DNA of 64,000 nucleotides from Rotaria socialis. Lineage: Eukaryota > Rotifera > Eurotatoria > Philodinida > Philodinidae. Shown one piece after another: positions 48,519 to 57,212 of the stretch (the stretch's first letter is position 1; each line of letters begins with the position of its first letter). The stretch is from NCBI GenBank assembly GCA_905331475.1, contig CAJNYU010000027.1:434001-498000 (forward strand), read 5' to 3'. The notes beneath the pieces were generated by a model. The model worked only from the letters and a program-made list of their open reading frames with translations. It ran no database searches and was not told where the DNA came from. Made by a program: the position numbers and the translations under genes.

Positions 48519-49166
48519 TCCGCGTTTACTTTATAGTTGTAAAAGATATTGCTGATTCCTGACTTTTGATTGTTGCGGCTTCTTTCTTATAAAAGTCAAC
48601 ATTACCTTAGTACAAAAACTCGGTCACAAAACATATGATCTTGTGAAAAATGCTTTCTATTTAATTATAATCTTAAATGGTGAAATAAGTTTTTCTCTGT
48701 CTGCTTAGAATGATGATCACATTTCTGTTCTTCTTTCCATCTTTCTCATTATCTGACATTAATAAATGAAGCATTAGAGAAATTTAGAAAATGAAGATCG
48801 TGAAAATTTGCTCGAATCACGATAATTCTCTTGGACTTTTTATAGAAATGATCAAGAAAGATACAAGATGATATATGAAGTTAGTCAAGGTTGGTGTATA
48901 ACATGGAAAAAAAACATTTATCATTATTATTGATGCAGCTGGTCGTAGAAGTTTTGGATGTTTTGTTCCAGATATCAACTGACATCTATAATAATCCACT
49001 CTGATTCGTTCAGAAGAATATTAAAATGAAGACTAATTGAAATTGAAAGATCCATTTGACATAGATACAAAAAAATCATTTCGCAAATAACTACACATAC
49101 CTACTGTAACAAATTTTCTTGATTTCACTATTTTCATTTTAGTTTCGTCTATAAATTAACGCATTG

Positions 49167-49594
49167 ATGTCAAACAAGACATTTACATCCGAATCAATCC
49201 TTAGTTCAGGTGAAGAACAATCATCAATGCCAAATGTAAAAAAGATCAATTCAGATACAGAAATTAATGATTTTCGTTCAAATGTAAATCGACATATTCT
49301 GTTCTTTTGTAGTAAGAAATGCTTTATTTCTAGTCAAAAAAATGTTCATCTGGTTCTCCTGACGTGATCGTTGAAACTATTTCACCATCAATTTCATCAA
49401 CAACAAACACTAATAAATCAAATCAAGGTCACAAAACGAAAACAAATTCTAACTATAAAAATCAAAGTCCTAATCAACTATTTACACAAGTAAATTTTAT
49501 TTGTAATTTAATGAAAATTACATTTTAAAATTTGTCTTTTTTTACCCAGGTCAAGCGAAACGGATTACGTTTACGGGCCGTTTTCGGACAGTGA
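49167..49594 (+). CDS. Ser/Asn-rich gene fragment cut off near the assembly gap
   Basis: Exon 49167-49283 (MSNKTFTSESILSSGEEQSS...), a 50-bp GT-AG intron, and exon 49334-49489 (SKKCSSGSPDVIVETISPS...) ending at a GTAAAT donor. A typical acceptor, TTTTTTTACCCAG, lies at 49549, but the frame beyond it stops after 14 codons inside the TTACGG-word repeat. The first 91 codons are in frame and low in complexity (Ser, Thr, Asn, Lys), as in the N-terminus of a longer regulatory protein. Downstream exons are absent or lie in the 100-N gap. Either the repeat inserted into the gene or the scaffold is misjoined. No family recognised. Confidence 0.45.
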
Positions 49595-49742
49595 GCTGTG
49601 GAAATACGGTTATTTTACGACCGTAAACGATGTTATTACGTACCGTAAGTAGTCCGTAATTATCCGTCGTACTGGAATCAGGAATACGGCCCGTATTTTA
49701 TCCGCATCGTAAACACTCCGTAGTCGACCGTAAACTATTATA
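49545..49742. mobile_element. Partial foldback-like element built from TTACGG/CCGTAA words
   Basis: From CCCAGGTCAA (49545-49554) to the gap, CCGTA or TACGG occurs about every 15-25 bp in alternating orientation (TTTACGGGCC, AATACGG, GACCGTAAAC, TACCGTAAG, GTCCGTAATTA, ATACGGCCCGTATT, GACCGTAAAC). The first ten bases equal the inverted end of the element at 45426-45713. The sequence runs into the Ns, so the other arm is not seen. Confidence 0.6.
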
Positions 49743-49842
49743 NNNNNNNNNNNNNNNNNNNNNNNNNNNNNNNNNNNNNNNNNNNNNNNNNNNNNNNNNN
49801 NNNNNNNNNNNNNNNNNNNNNNNNNNNNNNNNNNNNNNNNNN
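49743..49842. other. 100-N assembly gap
   Basis: Exactly 100 Ns, the usual placeholder for a gap of unknown size. Its neighbours are a foldback-type repeat on the left and telomere-like repeat on the right. Confidence 0.98.
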
Positions 49843-49876
49843 ACCCACACCCCACACCCACACCCCACCCACACCC
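49843..49876. repeat. Telomere-like repeat (CCCACA)n at the gap edge
   Basis: Thirty-four bases made only of CCCACA-type units and variants (ACCCAC, ACCCC, ACACCC). On the minus strand this is GGGTGTGGG running 5'-3' into the gap, which is the orientation of a chromosome end lying at the gap. Bdelloid telomeres are reported as TGTGGG-type repeats. Confidence 0.8.
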
Positions 49877-50143
49877 TTGACGTTTTCCTTTTTTTTCGCC
49901 ATTTTCCTTTTCGGCGTTTATCCTTTCTGCCTGTTCCGCCAATTCCGCTTCGATATCATAGCTGTTCCTCGGTCTTCTCATGAGACCTCTCTTAAGCCTC
50001 ATTCCAAACGCTTCGTAAGTAGCTTGGATACTAACTTCTATATAAAACTCACCCACAAGATATAGCGAGATAACTGAATTATCATAGACGTGAAACATAT
50101 ATTTCCCAATATTCTTGGTTACGAGACCGAAACAGATAAGCAA
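49877..50143 (-). pseudogene. Possible gene remnant running into telomere-like repeat
   Basis: A minus-strand frame with charged, protein-like composition (AFGMRLKRGLMRRPRNSYD, then AELAEQAERINAEKENGEKK) continues without a stop into the GGGTGTGGG repeat. A GTGAGTTTTATATAG stretch near 50040-50055 could be an intron boundary. It is GC-richer than its surroundings. No family recognised; it may be a truncated gene capped by telomeric sequence, or chance. Confidence 0.3.
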
Positions 50144-50364
50144 AAAGCGAAGACTAAAATCTTAGTAGCACAAAAAAGATGTATGTAATGACCATGAAAA
50201 CGGAACGGACAAGTGAAGTGTGCAGCGTAAGTCACAAAAATTGTGGAGAGGATAAATGATGTACAGATAATTATAGAAGAATTTGAACAATATTTCAAAT
50301 CAATAGTTAGAGCAAATATTAGTTCAATGGTTCACAGATGGGCTGTTCCATTGCTGTTTCGCTA
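50144..50364. other. Short spacer
   Basis: Sequence downstream of the AIG1-type GTPase stop; nothing recognised. Confidence 0.4.
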
Positions 50365-51765
50365 TTATGAGTTTTCGATAACCGACGAGAGCTCTACAAT
50401 TATTTCCCGTAGGGTTTTGGTTAAGCAGTCTTGTGCTGCATGAATTTCTTTAAAAGCTTTGATGAAACGTTGTTGCTTCTCTAATATTTCTCGTACGTCC
50501 TGTATTGTAGGTTGAACTGAATAAGGCCGAACTGAATAAGGTTGAACTGAATAAGATTGGACTGGATGAGTATAGCACTGGGAATTCAATGATGTGAACT
50601 TTTGGTTTAGCTCGTAGTTATAATGTTCCAGTTTCGCACAGTTGTCTTCTAGCTTTTTAGTTTGATGTTCTTCCATCTCAATTATTTTTTTCAGATCGTT
50701 GCCTAGTTGCGCTTGGCATTTTTCGCGGCGTTTAATGATGTTATCTTTCTGTTGTAGTTTTTCTTGTAAATTTTTTAATTGGCCTTCTCTCTGTCCATGT
50801 GTGACTCGTGAATCGGTAACTAAACGTTCCTGTTGCTCATATTTTACTCGTAAGTCATCGGCGAGACATTTTTCCTTTAAATATTTTTCTTGTAACTCTT
50901 TTATTCTGCTCTGAAGTTCATCATTCTTTTGTTTCTCATCCTCAAGTTGGACCGTTTTCTGCTCTACCGAATCGTTAGCTTGTCGTATTTGACTGATTAT
51001 CATCTCACTGATTGGAAACGGCTTTTCAATTTTGATAAACAGATCGAGTAACTTTTTACGGTAATCACTGATAGTCAGGTATTGGTTTTTAAGACTTTCG
51101 TTACCGTGTTTGTAGTCATCGCTATTGAGTGAGCCCGAAAAGTAAACGCCCAATTTGAAAAATGGATTTATCTTTTTGAAGAATGTATCTTGCTCCAATT
51201 CCAATTTCAACCTATTGCGTTGTTCTTCATCTTTAGACTCACAGTGTGTTATAACCAAACAGGAATTGTTCATTATCTCATCCCCGAGAAATGCGATTAA
51301 TTTTTCGATAGCTTCAACGTCTTGAGCATTGATGCCACTCGTAAGGGCTACACAAAAACAAATAGCATGAAATTTAGTAATTTCCATATTAGCACATAAT
51401 TGAATTCCCTTCAAAATTGCTTCATCAGGACGTATGTCACTTTCTACATTACTACGTTCGAACAAGCCGGGTGTATCAATAATGTTAAGCACAACCTCCT
51501 GTTGTTGTATATGAAATGTTTGGAATTGAGGGTCCTTAGTTCCTGATTTAAGTGTCATTTCATCAGGCACATTTCTAGGATCCATCAGCAATAATTTGAT
51601 GGTTGATTTACCCGTACGCGTTCGTCCGATGATCATTATATTTCTGCTTTGTACTTCTCCCATTTTGTATTGCCCTAATTTGTTGTAATCTTCGTTGATT
51701 AGCTCCATACATGCTTGGCGCTTCGCGTTTGTATCAACACTATTGACTGTCTCACGGAGTGACAT
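50365..51765 (-). CDS. AIG1/GIMAP-type GTPase with long coiled coil
   Basis: Single exon, 466 aa. The N-terminal AIG1 GTPase domain (about 35-250) has G1 GRTRTGKS at 48, G3 DTPGLF near 98 and a likely specificity motif LVITHCESKD near 170. The conserved AIG1 helix box lies around FCVALTSGINAQDVEAIEKL. Residues about 255-380 form a heptad-rich coiled coil (QLEDEKQKNDELQSRIKELQ). Then comes a short tandem repeat of Y-S-V-Q/R-P units (about 400-420) and a C-terminal helix. GIMAPs are immune- or stress-linked GTPases that self-assemble on membranes; no TM anchor is seen. A mini exon upstream on the same strand (about 52180-52212, MSHAGEHVQAQ then GTAGGT donor) would splice in frame onto ACAAG|ATGTCACTC and may add an N-terminus. 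Confidence 0.9.
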   Translation of the reverse strand: MSLRETVNSVDTNAKRQACMELINEDYNKLGQYKMGEVQSRNIMIIGRTRTGKSTIKLLLMDPRNVPDEMTLKSGTKDPQFQTFHIQQQEVVLNIIDTPGLFERSNVESDIRPDEAILKGIQLCANMEITKFHAICFCVALTSGINAQDVEAIEKLIAFLGDEIMNNSCLVITHCESKDEEQRNRLKLELEQDTFFKKINPFFKLGVYFSGSLNSDDYKHGNESLKNQYLTISDYRKKLLDLFIKIEKPFPISEMIISQIRQANDSVEQKTVQLEDEKQKNDELQSRIKELQEKYLKEKCLADDLRVKYEQQERLVTDSRVTHGQREGQLKNLQEKLQQKDNIIKRREKCQAQLGNDLKKIIEMEEHQTKKLEDNCAKLEHYNYELNQKFTSLNSQCYTHPVQSYSVQPYSVRPYSVQPTIQDVREILEKQQRFIKAFKEIHAAQDCLTKTLREIIVELSSVIENS

Positions 51766-52557
51766 CTTGTAATGCTTGAAATAAGAGAGTGAATGTCAAT
51801 AGATCTGTAGTTTTAAAAGGTAACAAGCGTTTGACAGTCAGCATGGCCAAAACCTTCTATTAAGTAGTAATAAATTCGGTTTTTCCCATTAAAGCCTTGC
51901 GAGATAAGACTTTCTGCCATGCGCTTATTATCGAAGACTTCTGAAGGACAAATCATACGGGGACAAATCATACGGGGACAAGCCTTTTGATATGCAAAGT
52001 ATAAAATGGTTCTTTCCCACTGTTAAGTAATGTGACTCAGTGCATCATTTTATCAACACAACAAAAACGTGTGATTCACCTGTTAGTATAAATGACGCAA
52101 GTGTCACGAATTCTCCTTGTTACGTTTTCATCTACGAACACCAAACTAGAAATATGAGAAACTAGAATTTACCTACCTGTGCTTGGACATGTTCGCCCGC
52201 ATGACTCATTGTTTCCAAGACTGATATTAGGCGAGAGTTAACCCTGTTGAAAGAAACAGACGCAACAATGATGAGGATGTGGATGTGGGGGCGGATGTGA
52301 GGCGTGAAGTGTAGGTGTGACACAACACAAGGTCGACAAGCACTCGCACTCGCACGCCCACCCAAGCACTCAGACTGGAACAGTCAAAAACCCACACCCC
52401 CACATACATCCACACCCACACCCACACTTTGCTGAAAAACAAAATTTTTAGCTGAACAGCACTCAATAAAAACGAATTCCTATCCAATGTGAAATCTTAT
52501 GAGAACATTTCAATTGATTTTCTTTAACGTATGATATCAAATAAAATAAACAGATGC
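51766..52557. other. Spacer with tandem and telomere-like repeats
   Basis: About 0.8 kb upstream of the GTPase. It contains about two copies of a 15-bp unit GGACAAATCATACGG (51947-51978) and the possible mini exon (52180-52212). G-rich sequence follows at 52266-52320 (GATGTGGATGTGGGGGCGG), then CCCACA-type repeat at 52388-52430. Confidence 0.6.
52266..52430. repeat. Interstitial telomere-like repeats in opposed orientation
   Basis: GATGTGGATGTGGGGGCGGA on the plus strand is followed about 70 bp later by CCCACACCCCCACATACATC and CACACCCACACCCACAC, so the G-rich strands of the two stretches face each other. They are degenerate TGTGGG-type units. Confidence 0.6.
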
Positions 52558-55500
52558 TCATGTTGACTGATTTTCTGATTCACATGCATAAGTCATATTA
52601 TCTGCATGGATCTGTTGAGTAAGGCTTTCATGAACATGTACATGTTTTATTTTATCCATTTCTTCAAGACGTTGTTTATCAATACGTTTATAGACGAGAA
52701 TGTAAGGTGTAGCTGATGTGTATTGAGCACAATTCTCAATCATAGCTTCGTATGACGACATTTGTACTTGATCATCATTTAACAAAAACCATTCATCATT
52801 TGAAAAATAATCTTCTTGATCATGATTATTTACTTTTGATAATAATGGTTTAATTTCTCTAGCGTATACATAGTAATGGCCACCATGAAGTGTATAACCT
52901 GTATGAACAATAATAAGAACAAGACAATATTTAATTGAAATCGAATGATTCCGTGATTTTGGTGATCGATTAATAGGAACATTGAGTACTTTTGGATAAT
53001 TTATTTTTGTAAAAACCTTACGAAATATATTTGTTTTTTTATCATATTCAAAACGATTCAACGATAAAATTAAATATTCCGGTGCTGTTTGAAGAATAGT
53101 ATATCGTTCAGCATTTTGTAAAGATCTATTTTAATCTTTGACTTTTCTATTATCAAATTTTAAAATAAAAACTCACCGACAATGTTCACATCGATACTGA
53201 TTATCATCTTTTAATTCTTCTTTTTGAAAATAATAATCAAAAACATATTGAAGATTTGATAAATTTTCTTTTGGACTGATCACATTCGTAGTGGGTAGTG
53301 GTGAAGATCGACTTATTAGATTCGATTGAACAAGCGATGCAGCAATCGATCTTGCTTGATCTTCTGATGCTGAATTTGTATTTGATGCTGCATAAAATTT
53401 TAAGCCATTTTTGATGACTGACACCGGTATGGCTGATTGGTTGTAATTTAAATGTTCATTTTGAGTGTCGAATGTTGGAATTGGAAGAAATAAATAATTA
53501 CTTGTTTCTTCACGATAGGATTCAATGGAACAACGTTGGCATCGATTTATTTGACAAGTACGAATAGTAAAAAGTTGTTCGATTTCCGATGGCGGTGGTG
53601 ATTTTTTTTCTTCATCTTTTATTGTATCAAGTAAGTAACCTAATAAAAAAAAAGGAGATACATTCAATTACTATGAAAAAAAAACACAAACCAAGAAATT
53701 CAGCACAATCCTGTTGTTCATTGATGGCAAACCAACTGGGTCGTGCAATTTGTACCTAGAGAATTAATTTTTCTATCTTTGAGAATTCGAAACGAAAGTA
53801 AATTTACAAGATTAGCTGCACTGATATAAGGTCTTTTCGATAGATTAAGCTGAGCAAAACTAATTTGTAGTTCTCTCAATACTGTCTGTTGTTCAAAACG
53901 ATGTTCGAGAATATATTTTCGAAATAAATCGCATTGATATAAAGCTTGCAATACGGAATTAACATAACATGTGTTACCCAAATTAATAATTCCGACACGA
54001 TTCTTTATTTTATTATCCGTTGCAATTGTCATTGAATGAAATCTTTCATGAATAGTTTTATGATTGAGTAAAATATTTAAATCAGGCTGTGGCAGACTAT
54101 GAAAAATTTGTTTTAATATAATTTCATTCGACAAATCATATTCCGGATGAATAGCAACTCCCATATGACATAGTTCAATAATTTTCGTTTTAAGATCATC
54201 ATTATTATTTGTTGATAATTGTTCCAATAGATTCGGTAAACGATTAAGAATCATACGAAATGTTTGCATTCGTTTATCGTAACGAACAAACCAAAAAAGA
54301 ATCTGAATTGCATTATCATAGGTTTCCGAATAGAATAGATGACCGATAAGAAAGGCGGTTGTCTCGTCAATGACTTTTATTAGATAGTCATGTTGTTTAA
54401 ATGTTGTAAAAGCTGAACAAAGACCAGTAACCCAAGTTTCGTAGGGCATAGATTGAATCAATGGCAGTGGTGCATCAATCAATTCAATTAAGCATTTAAT
54501 TATTATTGAAAGACGTTCACCATTGAGACGATCATCGAAAAACATGGCTTTTAATGTGATATCAGCAGCATCAAGTTGTATAAGAGAAAAAAGAGCGAGA
54601 ATCGTAGAACTTAACATTTTTTTATCCGGAGATTTTGCATTCGACATTTCATTGAATAAATATTCAATTGATCGAAGTTGAATATGTGTTATTCCATCTT
54701 GACTATAATAAAATATTTTTCATTGGCGAGACGTTGAAAAACAATTTACTTATCGTCTGATGACTTGTCCGTGGATGGATCTTGTTTCCAAACAATATTA
54801 ATCGTTTTGATAATAATACTGATCAATTTCAAATCATAAATCAAATCCTTATTAGGTTTTATTTTCAGCTGATGATGAAGAAATGTATCGATAACATGGA
54901 GCGAATAATTAATAGCATCTTTTTGATTGGTGAAAATAAATTCTGATGACGTGAGATTTTTCGTTGTATTTTCATAGAATTGATAAAGTAAAATAGAAAA
55001 TGCTGCAAGCCAATCGATATCGTAGGGTGGATGATGTAGATATTTAACAAAATAAGTATTAATAACAAAACGATAGAATTCTAAGCCAACAGTAGCAATC
55101 AAGTTCAATGGACAATAATAATACAGAAGTTCAATATATCTAAAACAAAATATTTTTCGATTAAAAGGAAATAATTCAGCAACCAAAACAAACCGCGTCA
55201 AGTAGACAGGTTTTCGTATCGATAAATTGAATAGTTGTTTAAATCGTTGATGATCATTTAAAAGCGTGTGATAAAAATTTTGATTTTTAGCTAATAGATT
55301 TATAATTAAAATAAAAAAATGATCATTGATTTTATCATCGAATAATAATTTTTCAAGATATTCAACTGCAAGATAACCATCATTGTTTCGATCTAGTTGT
55401 GGTGGTCGCATCCAGAGTTGATAAAATTTCTCGTTGAGCATTTGCATTTGCTCCAATGGAATTTCACGATATTCATATTCGTTTGAAAATCGTTTGATTG

Positions 55501-55558
55501 CGGTCAAAAATAGAGATTCACTTTCTCCGAATGTAGATATATGAGACGACTTATTCAT
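52558..55558 (-). CDS. Ubiquitin-specific protease, USP35/USP38-like
   Basis: About five exons on the minus strand: 54746-55558, about 53820-54700, about 53670-53760, 53173-53640 and 52558-53130. A long helical N-terminal region is followed by the USP catalytic domain. The Cys box is GIINLGNTCYVNSVLQALYQ; QQDCAEFLGYLLDTI is the QQDA-like box. Zinc-type C-x2-C pairs are CQINRCQRC and YRCEHC, and the His box is YTLHGGHYYVYA. The order and the large N-terminal extension suit USP35/38. These cysteine proteases remove ubiquitin; USP38 and USP35 act in immune signalling and mitophagy in mammals. All catalytic boxes are present, so activity is expected. Introns are short. About 910 aa. Confidence 0.9.
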
Positions 55559-55825
55559 AGTTGCCGATGGAGAACATGAATCGATGTGACGAACAAAAAG
55601 TTTAAATGATGATGATTTAGGTTATCATTCGATTTTGATATTTTCTTTTTATTTAAGACATTATATTATAAAGCGCCAAGGAATTTGTACGTATATATTT
55701 TTTTTTTGCTGTGAAAGAAAGATAACTGTGTTGAACTTTCTGATATTCTAGAATAATGCGGCTGATCTGCTCAATTATGAATTTATTTCGAATATCCTTA
55801 TTTTTATTTGATGTTCAACTTTCTT

Positions 55826-56626
55826 TTAAGGTGTAAAAAAATTATATATATCATCAATGAATTGTTCCATCAATGTCTTTTTTCGTTTAGGCCATACGGC
55901 AAGACAGAATCGATAAACAATAAAAGCTAATACAACTAGGAGGATTATATATATAAATATGCGCCAACGATATGTATTTTTCTCATCCAATGATGTATCA
56001 AGATCTTGCTGTTCGATCATCAGTCGCTGATATTTTCGATTTAATAATCCAGTTGTTTTACTTCTCGTTCTATGTTGTCTTGTACTAGTATGATAATGAT
56101 CGCCCATGCCTTGCTGTTGTTGCTGCTGTACATGCATAGCAGAATTGTTTGATGATATTAATGATGAATGAATATGTTCATTGGGCGTTTTATTTTTTCT
56201 CATAATAGCATAAGTAGTCATCGATTCTTCATCTGCATCTTCGTTGGGATCTCGCCGAATGTAATCTCCCATCTCTTGTCTCGCTTGTTGTTTTTGTTTG
56301 ATCGATGAAGATATTCTTGTATCGTCATTATTTAATGGAGTTGTATACATTTCTTCGCTGACACTTTCAGGTTTTGATAATGATATATTCGCATTTTCAC
56401 ATTTTTCTTTTTGTTTAGTTGACCGAGATGAATGACAAGTTTTTGATTGATGCAAAACTGTTGTATTATTATTATCTATCAATGGATCCAAATTATTAAT
56501 CATTGCTGTTCGTTTAGATGGCGAAATTCGTTGTTGACCAACATCACGATTGTAAGAATTCAGATTTGGTGTTGTTTCAAGTTTTGATAGGATCGTTGGA
56601 TTTGTATTCAGTTTAGATGTTGTCAT
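55826..56626 (-). CDS. Tail-anchored membrane protein, family unknown
   Basis: Single exon, 266 aa. Residues 1-210 are hydrophilic and low in complexity (Ser, Thr, Asn, Gln; a QQQQQQ run), with basic patches such as RTRSKTTGLLNRKYQRL. One TM segment lies near the C-terminus (RWRIFIYIILLVVLAFIVYR), followed by a Lys/Arg-rich turn and a short tail ending in YNFFTP. The layout suggests a tail-anchored ER or nuclear-envelope protein with a disordered cytosolic part. I do not recognise the family. It lies 267 bp upstream of the USP gene and 586 bp downstream of the CH-domain gene, all on the same strand. Confidence 0.75.
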   Translation of the reverse strand: MTTSKLNTNPTILSKLETTPNLNSYNRDVGQQRISPSKRTAMINNLDPLIDNNNTTVLHQSKTCHSSRSTKQKEKCENANISLSKPESVSEEMYTTPLNNDDTRISSSIKQKQQARQEMGDYIRRDPNEDADEESMTTYAIMRKNKTPNEHIHSSLISSNNSAMHVQQQQQQGMGDHYHTSTRQHRTRSKTTGLLNRKYQRLMIEQQDLDTSLDEKNTYRWRIFIYIILLVVLAFIVYRFCLAVWPKRKKTLMEQFIDDIYNFFTP

Positions 56627-57212
56627 ATAAAACGCTTTTATTTTATATTGAGAGAAGCGCGTAATTTATCAAGCGGGAATTTTAAGAGTAAAAACAAAAA
56701 CAAAAGAGATCTAATTAACAATGTTATTCAATACAAATACGTTAGCATAGAAACTCAGTGTGCTATCCCCATATTTAATCTTTCCCTCTCTGTCGAAACA
56801 CTTTTTCAGCAAGAAAAAGAAATTGTTTTGCTTTTATTTAGTTACGCCGTCGATTGAGAAATCGTAGCACGATGCCATATCTGTGCAGAAAAAGGTCAAT
56901 TACCATAAACATAATTTTATATCTTTCTGAATATAATGGATCCTTCATGAACCATTTTTCATCCATAACGTCGCTCAAGTATAACCATATGAGTGTCATA
57001 ATCAGCAGCTGCACTAAAAGGCTAATCTATATAACATTTTCTTTCAAATCCCGATGCGGTTTTTATCTCTATACCAAGCAAATAACTATTCACAAACAAA
57101 TATTCACGTAAAATAGAGAAGAAGACTGAATAAAGTAAAACGAACTAAACGAAAAGAAAAAGAGCAATACACTGTTGATTGTATTCTAATAGATACGACG
57201 ATGATATAACTA
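56627..57212. other. Intergenic spacer
   Basis: 586 bp between two minus-strand genes; short open frames only. Nothing recognised. Confidence 0.5.

Larger units (their letters stand above)
44932..49166. other. Repeat-rich intergenic region
   Basis: About 4.2 kb with no convincing gene. It contains inverted-repeat elements at 45426-45713, 47995-48168 and 48215-48518 and a telomere-like hairpin at about 46967-47020. Between these I see only AT-rich sequence; the open frame at 45832-46089 has no recognisable content. Confidence 0.5.
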
